Positions 1 through 8,002 of a DNA stretch of 64,000 bases are shown one piece after another. The notes beneath the pieces are model-generated. The model searched no databases. It saw only the letters and a list, made by a program, of their open reading frames with translations, and had not been told where the DNA came from. The stretch lies in contig NZ_JAJOYR010000003.1 in assembly GCF_021202945.1 (NCBI RefSeq), positions 1 through 64,000 on the forward strand, in the 5' to 3' direction. How positions within the stretch are numbered: position 1 is the stretch's first letter; the number at the start of each line of letters is the position of its first letter. The translations under genes were made by a program, and so were the position numbers. The DNA comes from Stenotrophomonas sp. SY1. Lineage in GTDB: Bacteria; Pseudomonadota; Gammaproteobacteria; Xanthomonadales; Xanthomonadaceae.

Positions 1-175
1 TGTTGTAGCCAGGCGCAGGACTGCGATAGAGCTCGCGGCGGGCGTGGTGATCGCCGATCGGTGCATGCGCGCTCGATCGGGGGCGCAGACCCAGACGCCA
101 TTGGGATGCCGGCTGTGCCGGATGCTCTTGCGGGTCCGAGTCCGAGTCCGGGTGCGCTGAGTTGTTGTCAGGCAT
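1..175 (-). CDS. 5' end of a gene cut by the left edge; carries a partial copy of the adjacent thiol dioxygenase
   Basis: An ATG at 175 opens a frame that stays open to the window edge (58 codons). It overlaps the stop of the upstream dioxygenase gene by 8 bases, so translational coupling is likely. The first ~35 residues are low complexity (Asp, Ser, Pro, Gln) and I do not recognise them. The next ~25 residues, around ARRELYRSP and GY, match residues 57-78 of the dioxygenase encoded just upstream. At DNA level window bases 1-75 match bases 527-601 at about 59 of 75 positions by my count. It may be a diverged second cupin dioxygenase with a shortened N-terminus, or a fragment left by partial duplication. 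The rest lies outside the window, so the function is open. Confidence 0.5.
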   Translation of the reverse strand, partial: MPDNNSAHPDSDSDPQEHPAQPASQWRLGLRPRSSAHAPIGDHHARRELYRSPAPGYN

Positions 176-761
176 CCAGGGCCAGGCAGCGGGTCTGGCG
201 CTGGTACCACTGCGGCTTTTCCGGGAGTGGTTCGAAGATGTGACTGCGTTGCATCAGGCGCTGGTAGACATGAACCGAGACGGCGATGTCGTCGCTGCGG
301 GCGTTGTGCAAGGTGTGGAATTCGTCTGGTGGGATCAGGTTGCCAGCGCTGCCGCGACAACCGTGCAGGCATTGTCGAGCGGCGAAACGGAACTGCTCGC
401 CTTCGCGCTCGACCAGTTGGTAAGGGGTGATGTCCAGAGCACCTCGCCAGACACCTTCGACACACCACAGCCCATCGTGATCGTGCAGCGGTGTTCCCTG
501 CGCGGGGCCCCAGGTCATGGCGATGATGCTGTAGCCGTGGGTCGGGCTGCGATAGAGCTCGCGGCGGGCATAGTGCTCGCTCACGGGCGCATGCACGCTC
601 GCTGGCAGACTGATGCGTGGATCGTTGATCGCACGTTCGAGCACTTGCTGGACCCGCGAAACGGTTGTCGCTGCGTCGGTGGCGCACACGGCGTGGTCAA
701 TGCCATCGAGCAGATGCTGACGGCCGGGGAAGTCCGGGTATTGGCTGATGTCCAACCTCAT
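168..761 (-). CDS. Cysteine dioxygenase-type thiol dioxygenase (cupin)
   Basis: A cytoplasmic non-haem iron enzyme that would oxidise a small thiol (cysteine or 3-mercaptopropionate) to its sulfinate. The 197-residue length fits the bacterial family. Visible motifs are HDH at residues 93-95, followed by a tryptophan and GVWRG; a further His in EFHT near residue 149, giving the three-His iron site; and S162/H164/Y166, spaced as the Ser-His-Tyr relay of CDO-family enzymes. Known family members differ in substrate (cysteine or 3-mercaptopropionate), and the sequence alone does not decide between them. The next gene on the same strand overlaps the stop codon. No promoter was identified in the repeat-rich gap upstream. 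Confidence 0.85.
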   Translation of the reverse strand: MRLDISQYPDFPGRQHLLDGIDHAVCATDAATTVSRVQQVLERAINDPRISLPASVHAPVSEHYARRELYRSPTHGYSIIAMTWGPAQGTPLHDHDGLWCVEGVWRGALDITPYQLVEREGEQFRFAARQCLHGCRGSAGNLIPPDEFHTLHNARSDDIAVSVHVYQRLMQRSHIFEPLPEKPQWYQRQTRCLALDA

Positions 762-1332
762 GACCGCAGTCTAGGGGAGCGCGGTAAAGATTCTGTTGTC
801 AGTGGACGCCGGGTGGATCGCCGCAGGCTTGCTGGGATGAGGATGAATGGGGAGATCCAGGCCACGTGGATCGGCTGTTGATTGTGGTGTGAGTGGTTGT
901 GGAGACGCGAGGGTAAAGGCGAACAGCAACGGCGCCCTCACCCGCCCTCCGGGCACCCTCTCCCGCTTGCGGGAGAGGGGATTGCGGTGCTTTGCTGGAT
1001 CTTTCGATGCGCTGCATCGGAAACTTACGCACCGGGTCGGTGGTTGTTGGTGGTAAGGCCCCTCTGGCAGGTGATGGGGCACCAGCAAGAAACCCTCATC
1101 CGTCCTGCGTGGCCTTTCTCCCGCTTGCGGGAGAGGGGATTTCGGTGCCTTGCTGGATCTGTCGGTGCGCTGCTTCGAAAACTTGCGCACCGGGTCGGTG
1201 GGTGTTGGTGGTGAGGCCGCTCTGGCAGGCGATTGGGCGACAGTGGGAAGCACTCATCCGCTCTTTGGGCAGCCTCTTCGGTTTTTTGGGGGAAGCGAGG
1301 CTGTTTCAGGGCCTGGACCTGGGGATACCGGG
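762..1332. repeat. 571-base gene-free gap with two direct copies of a ~121 bp unit
   Basis: I see no convincing gene. Bases 959-1079 and 1117-1237 are diverged direct copies at a 158-base spacing. Each begins with a short dyad (CTCCCGC, a two-base TT/T-type loop, GCGGGAG) and contains GCACCGGGTCGGTG. The gap also carries the CCCTCATCCG/CGGGCACC-type hairpin family that recurs elsewhere in the window. Short open frames here run through the repeats and have no family resemblance. Confidence 0.7.
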
Positions 1333-2934
1333 TCAGAACGTGCCGCGCTGGATGAAGGGAGCTTGCTGGTAGAGCTGGCGTTCGCCGCCGCGTGGGTCGT
1401 CGCTGGCATGGCTTTGGGCGTCGAATTGCAGGGTCTGGCGGCGATCAAGCGCGTATTTCGCCCAATCTGGAAGGTTGGCGTGGTTGGGGTCGCCGTGGCG
1501 GGCGAAGGCGAGCAGGGCGTCGCTCATTGTGTCGGCTACACGCTGCGCTTCGACGCCATTGCCGGTGCGCGAGCCGGCTTGCTGCAGGTTGTGGAACACC
1601 AACGGGATATCGAGTGTGTGGAAAGCGCGCAGGTGGGCCGCCTCACCACCGCGGTCGTACCAATCGAGTTGATAGGCCCAGGTGGGCGCGGCCTGACGGG
1701 CGCGGGCTTCGAGTTCTTCGACGGCGCCTCGCCAGGAGCGGCCTGCGGTGGTGGCGGCGAAGAAAACTTCCGAGGGCGTGTAGTGCGGGTACAGGCGCCG
1801 GTACCCGGCGATGACTACCGAGGGCAGCAGGTCAACGTACTGTTGGGCCTCAAGCTTCGCCGGTAGTTCGTCCCAGCTGAGCGCATGGTTGCCCGGGTCG
1901 TTGCCGAGGAAGGCGCGGGTTTCGTCGTGGGTGTTGCCGATGACCATCGGGATATGGGCCGATTGCAATGGAGCCTGCGGCCAGAACGGGTGGACCGGCA
2001 GGTTGCGTGCGTCGAGGACTGGACCGACGTACAGGCTGCTGTTCTCCACGCGGGATGGATCGCGGAGCTTCATCGCGTCCAGCAGTTTTTCCATCGGCAG
2101 GTGGCGTAGGGCATCGGCGCTGCCGAGCTTGAGATGATCGAGCACCCGTTGGGCGCGCTGGCTGGCGGCACGTGGTCCGGCGGCGGTGACCTGTTGACCG
2201 CTCATGGTCCAGGCCCGATGGAACAGGCCCTTTGCCGCCGGCATCGCCATCAGTGTGGCGATCTTGGCGCCGCCACCGGACTGGCCAAACACGGTGATGT
2301 TGTTGGCGTCGCCGCCGAACTCGGCGGCGTGCTGCTGCACCCATTGCAGCGCCTGGATCAGGTCGAGTTGGCCGACGTTGCCGGAATCGGCCAGCACCTC
2401 GCTGCCGAGTTGGGCCAGGTAGAGATAGCCGAACAGGTTGAGCCGATGGTTGACGGTGATGACCACCACGTCGCCGCGCCGGCACAGGTTGCCGCCGTCG
2501 TACAGCGGATCGCTGCCGGAACCGTTGTTGTAGGCGCCGCCATGGATGTAGAACAGGATCGGCCGTTTGCGGCCGTCGCCCAGGGCCGGTGTCCACACGT
2601 TGAGGCGCAGGCAGTCCTCGCTGCCTGGGCCTTCGTTGCCGGTTTGTGGAGCGGCAGTGCCGTACTCCAGCGCGTCGCGGATACCGCGCCAGGGCAATTC
2701 CTGCAGCGCCGATTGGAAGCGGCGCGGGGTGGTGTCGGCGCCATAGGGGATGCCGCGGAAGACGTGGATGTCGTTTTCGGTCTGTCCGGCAATGCGACCG
2801 CTGCGGGTACGGGCGATGGGTGCGCTACGGGTGATCGCCCAGGCCGGGCCGCTGGCCAGCGCGATGCCGGCAGAAAGCAGGCTGGCCTGGTGAAGGAAGT
2901 GGCGGCGGTCTGGGTTGAAGGGGGGCTGGGTCAT
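1333..2934 (-). CDS. Exported type-B carboxylesterase
   Basis: An alpha/beta-hydrolase of the carboxylesterase/lipase type-B family (533 residues), expected to cleave carboxylic esters outside the cytoplasm. The N-terminus has a twin-arginine-like signal (RRHFL, hydrophobic run, AWA cleavage site). Numbered from the ATG at 2934: oxyanion HGG near 131, nucleophile Ser near 219 in GQSGGG (the family usually has GESAGG), acid Glu near 338 in THDET, and catalytic His near 439 in FHTLDIP. The EDCLRLNVW motif is also typical. A TTG at 2982 would add 16 residues and has a weak GGAAA in front. The gene follows the next esterase by a short gap on the same strand, so both probably belong to the neighbouring uronate/pectin locus. 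Confidence 0.85.
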   Translation of the reverse strand: MTQPPFNPDRRHFLHQASLLSAGIALASGPAWAITRSAPIARTRSGRIAGQTENDIHVFRGIPYGADTTPRRFQSALQELPWRGIRDALEYGTAAPQTGNEGPGSEDCLRLNVWTPALGDGRKRPILFYIHGGAYNNGSGSDPLYDGGNLCRRGDVVVITVNHRLNLFGYLYLAQLGSEVLADSGNVGQLDLIQALQWVQQHAAEFGGDANNITVFGQSGGGAKIATLMAMPAAKGLFHRAWTMSGQQVTAAGPRAASQRAQRVLDHLKLGSADALRHLPMEKLLDAMKLRDPSRVENSSLYVGPVLDARNLPVHPFWPQAPLQSAHIPMVIGNTHDETRAFLGNDPGNHALSWDELPAKLEAQQYVDLLPSVVIAGYRRLYPHYTPSEVFFAATTAGRSWRGAVEELEARARQAAPTWAYQLDWYDRGGEAAHLRAFHTLDIPLVFHNLQQAGSRTGNGVEAQRVADTMSDALLAFARHGDPNHANLPDWAKYALDRRQTLQFDAQSHASDDPRGGERQLYQQAPFIQRGTF

Positions 2935-3006
2935 GGTGGTGGTCGGGGGGCGAGTCGACGGGGAGGGTTTGCCCTCACCCAAACGTTTCCGGCAGGGCAG
3001 AGGGGC

Positions 3007-4002
3007 TCAGGGCATCGGGGCTTTCTGGGAGGCAATCCAGTCCAGCGCCAGTTGTGGCCAGGCGGCGGTGGTCAGGCCGTTGGTGGCGCGGGTGCCAAAG
3101 CCGTGGCCGCCGTGGGGGAACAGGTGCATTTCGCTGGGAACCCCGGCCGCACGCAGGGCCTGGTAGAACAGCAGGCTGTTGCTGACCGGAACCACCTCGT
3201 CGTCGCCGGCGTGCAGCAGGAAGGTTGGCGGGGTATCTGCATTGACCTGGGTCTGCATCGAGTAGCGCTGCAGTAGGTCGGGACCGGGCGCGATGCCGAG
3301 CAGACGATCGCGCGAACCCGCATGGGTGTCGGCGCCACGCATGTCGATGACCGGGTAAACCAGCAGTTGAAAGTCAGGCCGGGCGCTTTCCGTGTCGATG
3401 GCGTCGGTGGCGGGGTAAACGCTGTGATTGAAACCGGTCCCCAAGCGGGCAGCGAGGTGGCCACCGGCCGAGAAGCCCATCGTGCCAATGCGATATGGAT
3501 CAATGCCCCATTCGGCTGCGCGGTGGCGGATCAGGCGCAGGGCGCGCTGGGCATCGGCCAGGGCGGCCTCGCGATCGGCACGGCCTTCGCCCGGCAGGCG
3601 ATAGCGCAGTACGAACAAGGTGATGCCGCCGTGTTCGACAAAGGCCGGCACCAGGTCCGTGCCTTCCTTGTCGAGCACGACGCGCTGGTAGCCGCCGCCG
3701 GGGATCACCAGTAGCGCATTGCCATTGGGCCGGGCCGGCCGGTAGACCATCAGATAGGGTTGGCTGACGTGGTCGATGTAGCGGTCCGGGAGGGCCGGGG
3801 CCGTGCTGCGTTCGACGATCCGCTGCGGCGATGGAAGTGCTTTGTCCCCCGGTGCCAATCCTTGCGGCCACAGCGAGATGTGGTCACGTGAATCGAGGGC
3901 CGGCTCGCCGTCAGGCAGATTGGCAGCAGTTGCCGGAAGAGCCATCGAAAGAAGCGCTAAGAGCAGGTAGTACAAGGCTTTTCCGGAAAGATGCGGACGC
4001 AT
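3007..4002 (-). CDS. Secreted alpha/beta-hydrolase, acetyl-xylan/pectin esterase-like
   Basis: A 331-residue serine esterase with an N-terminal Sec signal (hydrophobic LLLALLSMALPATAA). Motifs are GGGY (oxyanion), GFSAGG with Ser near residue 178, Asp in HAGDDEVVP and His in HGGHGFG, which complete a classic triad. The pattern matches the acetyl esterase group that deacetylates plant polysaccharides (BD-FAE/axe-like). The start is uncertain: in-frame codons also exist at 4011 and 4065, and none has a strong ribosome site; 4002 is chosen for the signal peptide. It is transcribed divergently from the TRAP operon, and the shared gap holds a LacI-type operator, so it is likely co-regulated with uronate uptake. 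Confidence 0.8.
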   Translation of the reverse strand: MRPHLSGKALYYLLLALLSMALPATAANLPDGEPALDSRDHISLWPQGLAPGDKALPSPQRIVERSTAPALPDRYIDHVSQPYLMVYRPARPNGNALLVIPGGGYQRVVLDKEGTDLVPAFVEHGGITLFVLRYRLPGEGRADREAALADAQRALRLIRHRAAEWGIDPYRIGTMGFSAGGHLAARLGTGFNHSVYPATDAIDTESARPDFQLLVYPVIDMRGADTHAGSRDRLLGIAPGPDLLQRYSMQTQVNADTPPTFLLHAGDDEVVPVSNSLLFYQALRAAGVPSEMHLFPHGGHGFGTRATNGLTTAAWPQLALDWIASQKAPMP

Positions 4003-4051
4003 GGCGGACATTGCTCGGTGAAGGGTGCTCGAGGTTCTGGTGCACTGCACA

Positions 4052-4081
4052 TTGTCAGATGACACCGGTTTACCTTATACA
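4052..4081 (+). promoter_or_regulatory. Promoter with LacI-type operator, hydratase/TRAP operon
   Basis: TTGTCA (4052-4057) and TATACA (4076-4081) are separated by 18 bases, a good sigma-70 match. The spacer holds ATGACACCGGTTT (4059-4071), centred on ACCGGT, the core typical of LacI-family operators. The same 13 bases recur at 9140-9152 before kduD. Binding here should block the promoter and could also affect the divergent esterase genes. Confidence 0.6.
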
Positions 4082-4134
4082 GCCAACAACGGCACTGTCG
4101 ATTGGCAGTGCAACAAAGACATCAGGAGAGTCAC

Positions 4135-4962
4135 TTGAGCAACGACCCAGGCAGTCAGCACCCGTCGGATGCAGGGCTGGACGATATTGCCCGCAGTTTT
4201 GTGGAAGCACGCCGCCAGGGACGTTCGCTTCCGGATTTTCCCGGCACGATCCCGGACGATCTGGTGACTGCCTATCAGGTGCAGGATCTGGCCATCGGCC
4301 GCTGGGACGACCAGGTGGTGGGCTGGAAGGTTGGTTACATCGCCGCCGAGCGCCGTGATGTGTCTGGCGACGAGCGCCTGCTGGGCCCGATCTTCAAGCG
4401 CAATCTCTGGAATGCTACCGGTGCCATCGTGGATATCCCGGTGTTTTCGGCTGCCGGTGGTTTCGCTGCGGTGGAGGCGGAATACGTGCTGCAACTCGAA
4501 GCCGACGCTCCGACCGACAAGCTGGACTGGACCCCGGAAGAAGCCGAGGCCCTGGCGGCGCGCCTGTTCATTGGCGTCGAAGTAGCCAGCAGCCCGCTGG
4601 CGACGATCAATGTCCTGGGCCCGCGTGTGGTGGTGTCCGACTTCGGCAACAACAACGGCCTGGTGCTGGGCGCGGAAATTCCCGACTGGACCCAGCGCGA
4701 CGAACCGGACCTGCGCGCCGAAACCGCCATCGACGGTGTGGTCGTCGGCACCGGTGGTGCCACCCATCTGCCTGGCGGCCTGCGCGCGGCCTATGCATTC
4801 GCGCTGTCGCGTTCTGCCAAGCGTGGCCGGCCGTTGAAGAAGGGCGAACTGATCGCCACCGGCAATGCCACCGGCATCCATGACATCGGCGTGGGCCAGC
4901 AGGCATTGATCCGCTTCGCCGGTTGCGGCGAGATTTCGTGCAGGGCCGTGCCCGCCGGGTAA
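4135..4962 (+). CDS. 2-keto-4-pentenoate hydratase-family protein (MhpD-like)
   Basis: A 275-residue protein of the fumarylacetoacetase-related hydratase/decarboxylase fold. Recognisable pieces are GWKVGY near the N-terminus, the metal-site region VEAEYVLQL with acidic residues, FIGVEVASS, and the late GNATGIHDIGVG stretch. The start is placed at TTG 4135 because AGGAGAG lies four bases upstream; an ATG at 4102 would add 11 unconvincing residues. Family members hydrate 2-keto-4-pentenoate or handle related 2-keto acids. As first gene of a TRAP uptake operon in a uronate island, it probably acts on a 2-keto-3-deoxy acid intermediate, but that is inference. No kinase/aldolase pair for KDG is seen in the window. 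Confidence 0.7.
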   Translation: MSNDPGSQHPSDAGLDDIARSFVEARRQGRSLPDFPGTIPDDLVTAYQVQDLAIGRWDDQVVGWKVGYIAAERRDVSGDERLLGPIFKRNLWNATGAIVDIPVFSAAGGFAAVEAEYVLQLEADAPTDKLDWTPEEAEALAARLFIGVEVASSPLATINVLGPRVVVSDFGNNNGLVLGAEIPDWTQRDEPDLRAETAIDGVVVGTGGATHLPGGLRAAYAFALSRSAKRGRPLKKGELIATGNATGIHDIGVGQQALIRFAGCGEISCRAVPAG

Positions 4963-4997
4963 CACCGCGGCACCACAATCACGCGCGGGAGGGCGCA

Positions 4998-6002
4998 ATG
5001 GTTACTCGACGAGGTTTTCTTACCACCAGCCTGGGGGCGATGGCCGCTCCGATGTTGGCCGCTTGTTCGGCAGGCGGGAAGGGCGTGGCGGCTGACAGTC
5101 AGCTGCTGACCGCCAGTGACGTGCATGTGGCCGACTACCCGACGGTCACCGCGGTGAAGTGGATTGGCCAGCAGTTGCAGGAGCAGACCGGCGGCCGCCT
5201 GCGCCTGAACCAGTACCACTCCGGCCAGCTGGGCCGCGAGTCCGAGGCGATCGACATGGCGCGCTTCGGTGCCATCGACATCACCCGCGTCTATTCCGGT
5301 GCGTTGAACAACGCTTTCCCGCTGACCCGCGCCCTGTGCCTGCCGTACGTGTTCGACTCGGTGCAGCACATGCGCCGTGCGCTGGACGGCGGCATCGCCG
5401 ATGCGGTGCTGCGTGGCTTCGAGAGCCGCGAACTGGTCGGCCTAGCGGTGTATGACTCCGGTGCGCGCAGCTTCTACAACACCAAGCATCCGATCGTGGA
5501 ACCGAAGGACCTGCACGGGCTGAAACTGCGCGTGGCCAGCTCGGACATCTTCCTGCAGCTGATGCACATGTTCGGTGCCAACCCGACGCCGATGTCGCTG
5601 GGCGACACGTTCTCGGGCATGGAGACGCACATGATCGACGGCGCCGAGAACAACATGCGCAGCTTCCATTCCAGCCGTCATTTCGAGGCCGCGCATTACT
5701 GGTCCGAAAGCCAGCATTCGTACGCGCCGGACATCCTGCTGATGTCACGCCGCAGCCTGGATGCATTGAGCCCGGCTGATCGGCAGCTGGTGCTGGAGTT
5801 GGCACGCAAGTCGGTGCAGGTGATGCGCACCGAATGGGATGCCTCGGAAAACAAGGCACGTGAAGCGGTGCTGGCATACGGCGTCAAGGCCAATGCGGTG
5901 GATATCGACGCATTCCGCCAGGCCTCAGCACCGCTGCTGCAGGACTACCTGAAGCAGGCGGATATCGCTGCGCTGCACCGTCGCATCCGCGACTTCGCCT
6001 GA
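4998..6002 (+). CDS. TRAP transporter substrate-binding protein, DctP family
   Basis: Periplasmic solute receptor (334 residues) that delivers an organic acid to the DctQM permease. ATG 4998 follows GGGAGGG. The signal is unusual: RRGFL (twin-arginine) leads directly to a lipobox LAAC with Cys23, so the protein is probably a Tat-exported lipoprotein. The mature part shows DctP landmarks: GGRLRLNQYHSGQLG, the KLRVASS strand whose Arg clamps the ligand carboxylate in this family, and GAENN. Context (KduD, RpiB-like isomerase, acetylesterases) suggests a uronate or unsaturated uronide as ligand. Confidence 0.9.
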   Translation: MVTRRGFLTTSLGAMAAPMLAACSAGGKGVAADSQLLTASDVHVADYPTVTAVKWIGQQLQEQTGGRLRLNQYHSGQLGRESEAIDMARFGAIDITRVYSGALNNAFPLTRALCLPYVFDSVQHMRRALDGGIADAVLRGFESRELVGLAVYDSGARSFYNTKHPIVEPKDLHGLKLRVASSDIFLQLMHMFGANPTPMSLGDTFSGMETHMIDGAENNMRSFHSSRHFEAAHYWSESQHSYAPDILLMSRRSLDALSPADRQLVLELARKSVQVMRTEWDASENKAREAVLAYGVKANAVDIDAFRQASAPLLQDYLKQADIAALHRRIRDFA

Positions 6003-6015
6003 GGACCACGCACCG

Positions 6016-6552
6016 ATGTCTGATACGAATGCAATCGCGGCGACGACGGGCTTCCAGCGCGTGCTGGAGAAACTGGCCGATATCGCCATCCATATCGCCG
6101 TTGTCGCCCTGCTGGGGTTGGTGGTGGTGCAGGGCTGGCAGGTGTTCGCCCGCTACGTGATCAATGATTCGCCGAGTTGGACCGAGCCGGTGACGCTGCT
6201 GCTGCTGAGTACGGCGATGAGCCTGGGTGCGGCGGCCGGCGTGTACACCAACCGCCATTTTGGTTTCTTCCTGCTGGCCGAACACATCAGCCCGGTGATA
6301 CGGCGCGTGATCGACGTGCTGGTACCGCTGATCGTCGCCACCATCGGCGCCTTCATCGCCTGGTGGGGCTGGGTGCTGTGGATGGACGGCCTGCACATCA
6401 AGACTGCCGGCGCCGACCTGCCGCAGAGCGTGAACTACCTGCCCTTGAGCATCGGCGGTGCGCTGATGACGGTGTTTGCGTTGAACCGGATGGTGCAGGC
6501 AATGCTGGCCGCTACCAGCGGCGCCAACCACGACGCTGAAGGGGACCGCTGA
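6016..6552 (+). CDS. TRAP transporter small permease, DctQ family
   Basis: 178 residues with about four membrane helices, the usual DctQ size. Helices include IHIAVVALLGLVVVQGWQVF, a segment after SWTEPVTLLLLSTAMSLG, and VLVPLIVATIGAFIAWWGW. The SWTEP motif is typical of the family. DctQ pairs with DctM to make the sodium-driven carboxylate importer fed by DctP. The gene begins 13 bases after dctP and stops 3 bases before dctM, so the three are clearly one operon. Confidence 0.9.
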   Translation: MSDTNAIAATTGFQRVLEKLADIAIHIAVVALLGLVVVQGWQVFARYVINDSPSWTEPVTLLLLSTAMSLGAAAGVYTNRHFGFFLLAEHISPVIRRVIDVLVPLIVATIGAFIAWWGWVLWMDGLHIKTAGADLPQSVNYLPLSIGGALMTVFALNRMVQAMLAATSGANHDAEGDR

Positions 6553-6555
6553 GTC

Positions 6556-7839
6556 ATGGATATCGCAATTCTATTTGTCGTGTTTGGCGTGTTGTTGATG
6601 ATCGGCGTGCCGGTGGCCTACGCATTGGCCGCTGCCTCGCTGGCCACGCTGCTGTACCTGGATCTGCCCAGCATCGTGCTGGTGCAGCAGATTTCCGCCG
6701 GCACCGGTTCGGCATCGCTGATCGCCATTCCACTTTTCATCTTTGCCGGTGAAATCATGATGCGCGGTGGCATCTCCGAGCGCCTGATCTCGCTGGCCTC
6801 CTCGCTGGTCGGGCGCATGCGTGGTGGCCTGGGCCAGGTGTCGATCCTGTCCTCGCTGTTCTTCGGTGGCGTGTCCGGTTCGGCGATTGCCGATGTCTCT
6901 GCGGTGGGCGGCACGATGATCCCGCAGATGGTCAAGCGCGGTTACGACCGCGATTTCGCGGTCAACGTCAGCATCACCGCCGCATTGGTGGCGCTGCTGG
7001 TGCCGCCGTCGCACAACCTGATCCTGTTTTCGGCGGCGGCCGGTGGTGGGCTGTCCATCGCTGATCTGTTCGCCGCAGGCATCGTGCCGGCGCTGCTGAT
7101 GACGGTGGTGCTGATGATCACCGGCTACGTGGTCGCGCGTCGTCGCGGTTACGGCGTGGAAGCCTTCCCGGGCATGCGTGCGGTGTTGCTGCGACTGGTG
7201 GCGGCGTTACCGGGCCTGGGCCTGGTCGGGCTGATCTTCTTCGGCATCCGCGCCGGCATCTTCACTGCGGTGGAGTCGGCGGCGATCGCGGTGGTCTACG
7301 CATTGCTGGTGACCACGGTGTTGTACCGCCAGCTGCACTGGAAGGAGTTCATGGCCACGGTGGTGCATGCCGCGCGCAGCACCGGCGTGATCCTGTTCGT
7401 GATCGCCACCGCTGCGGTGTTCGGCTGGCTGCTGGCCTACCTGGAAGTGCCGGCAGCGGCGGTGGAGCTCCTGCAGTCCTTCGCGCACAGCAAGTACATG
7501 GTGCTGCTGATGATCGTGGTGATGCTGCTGTTGCTGGGCACCTTCATGGACCTGGCACCGATGATCCTGATCTGTACGCCGATCTTCCTGCCGGTGGCCA
7601 AGGCCTACGGCATCGACCCGATCCACTTCGGCCTGGTGCTGGTGCTGACCGGTGGCCTGGGCCTGGTGACGCCGCCGGTGGGCTCGGTGCTGTTCATCGG
7701 TACCTCGATCGGCAAGATCACCGTGGGCGAAAGCATGAAGACCATCTGGCCATTCTGGCTGGCTGGCCTGGGCGTGCTGCTGGCGGTTACGTTCCTGCCG
7801 GGGATGTCGCTGTGGCTGCCGGCGTTGCTGCGCAGCTGA
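6556..7839 (+). CDS. TRAP transporter large permease, DctM family
   Basis: 427 residues, strongly hydrophobic throughout, matching the 12-helix elevator subunit of TRAP importers. Family landmarks are IPLFIFAGEIMMRGGI, the GGVSGSAIADVSAVG stretch, MVKRGYDRDFA, VPPSHN and, late, GLGLVTPPVG. It couples sodium entry to uptake of the acid captured by DctP. It is the last gene of the 4135-7839 operon; the 163-base gap to the lacI-family gene holds no clear hairpin terminator. Confidence 0.93.
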   Translation: MDIAILFVVFGVLLMIGVPVAYALAAASLATLLYLDLPSIVLVQQISAGTGSASLIAIPLFIFAGEIMMRGGISERLISLASSLVGRMRGGLGQVSILSSLFFGGVSGSAIADVSAVGGTMIPQMVKRGYDRDFAVNVSITAALVALLVPPSHNLILFSAAAGGGLSIADLFAAGIVPALLMTVVLMITGYVVARRRGYGVEAFPGMRAVLLRLVAALPGLGLVGLIFFGIRAGIFTAVESAAIAVVYALLVTTVLYRQLHWKEFMATVVHAARSTGVILFVIATAAVFGWLLAYLEVPAAAVELLQSFAHSKYMVLLMIVVMLLLLGTFMDLAPMILICTPIFLPVAKAYGIDPIHFGLVLVLTGGLGLVTPPVGSVLFIGTSIGKITVGESMKTIWPFWLAGLGVLLAVTFLPGMSLWLPALLRS

Positions 7840-8002
7840 TGGCAAGGCGCACCGCGTTCACCGGGCTGTACCCCGTTCAGATGCCAACTCCCGTTCGCCA
7901 TCACAATGGGGCGGGGGTCAGCCCGTCCGGGTTCAGCCAATTCCGGTCGTCGCCATCGAACCCGTCCGTTATCGCGCACCGGACTGAGCGCGTCCCGATA
8001 GA

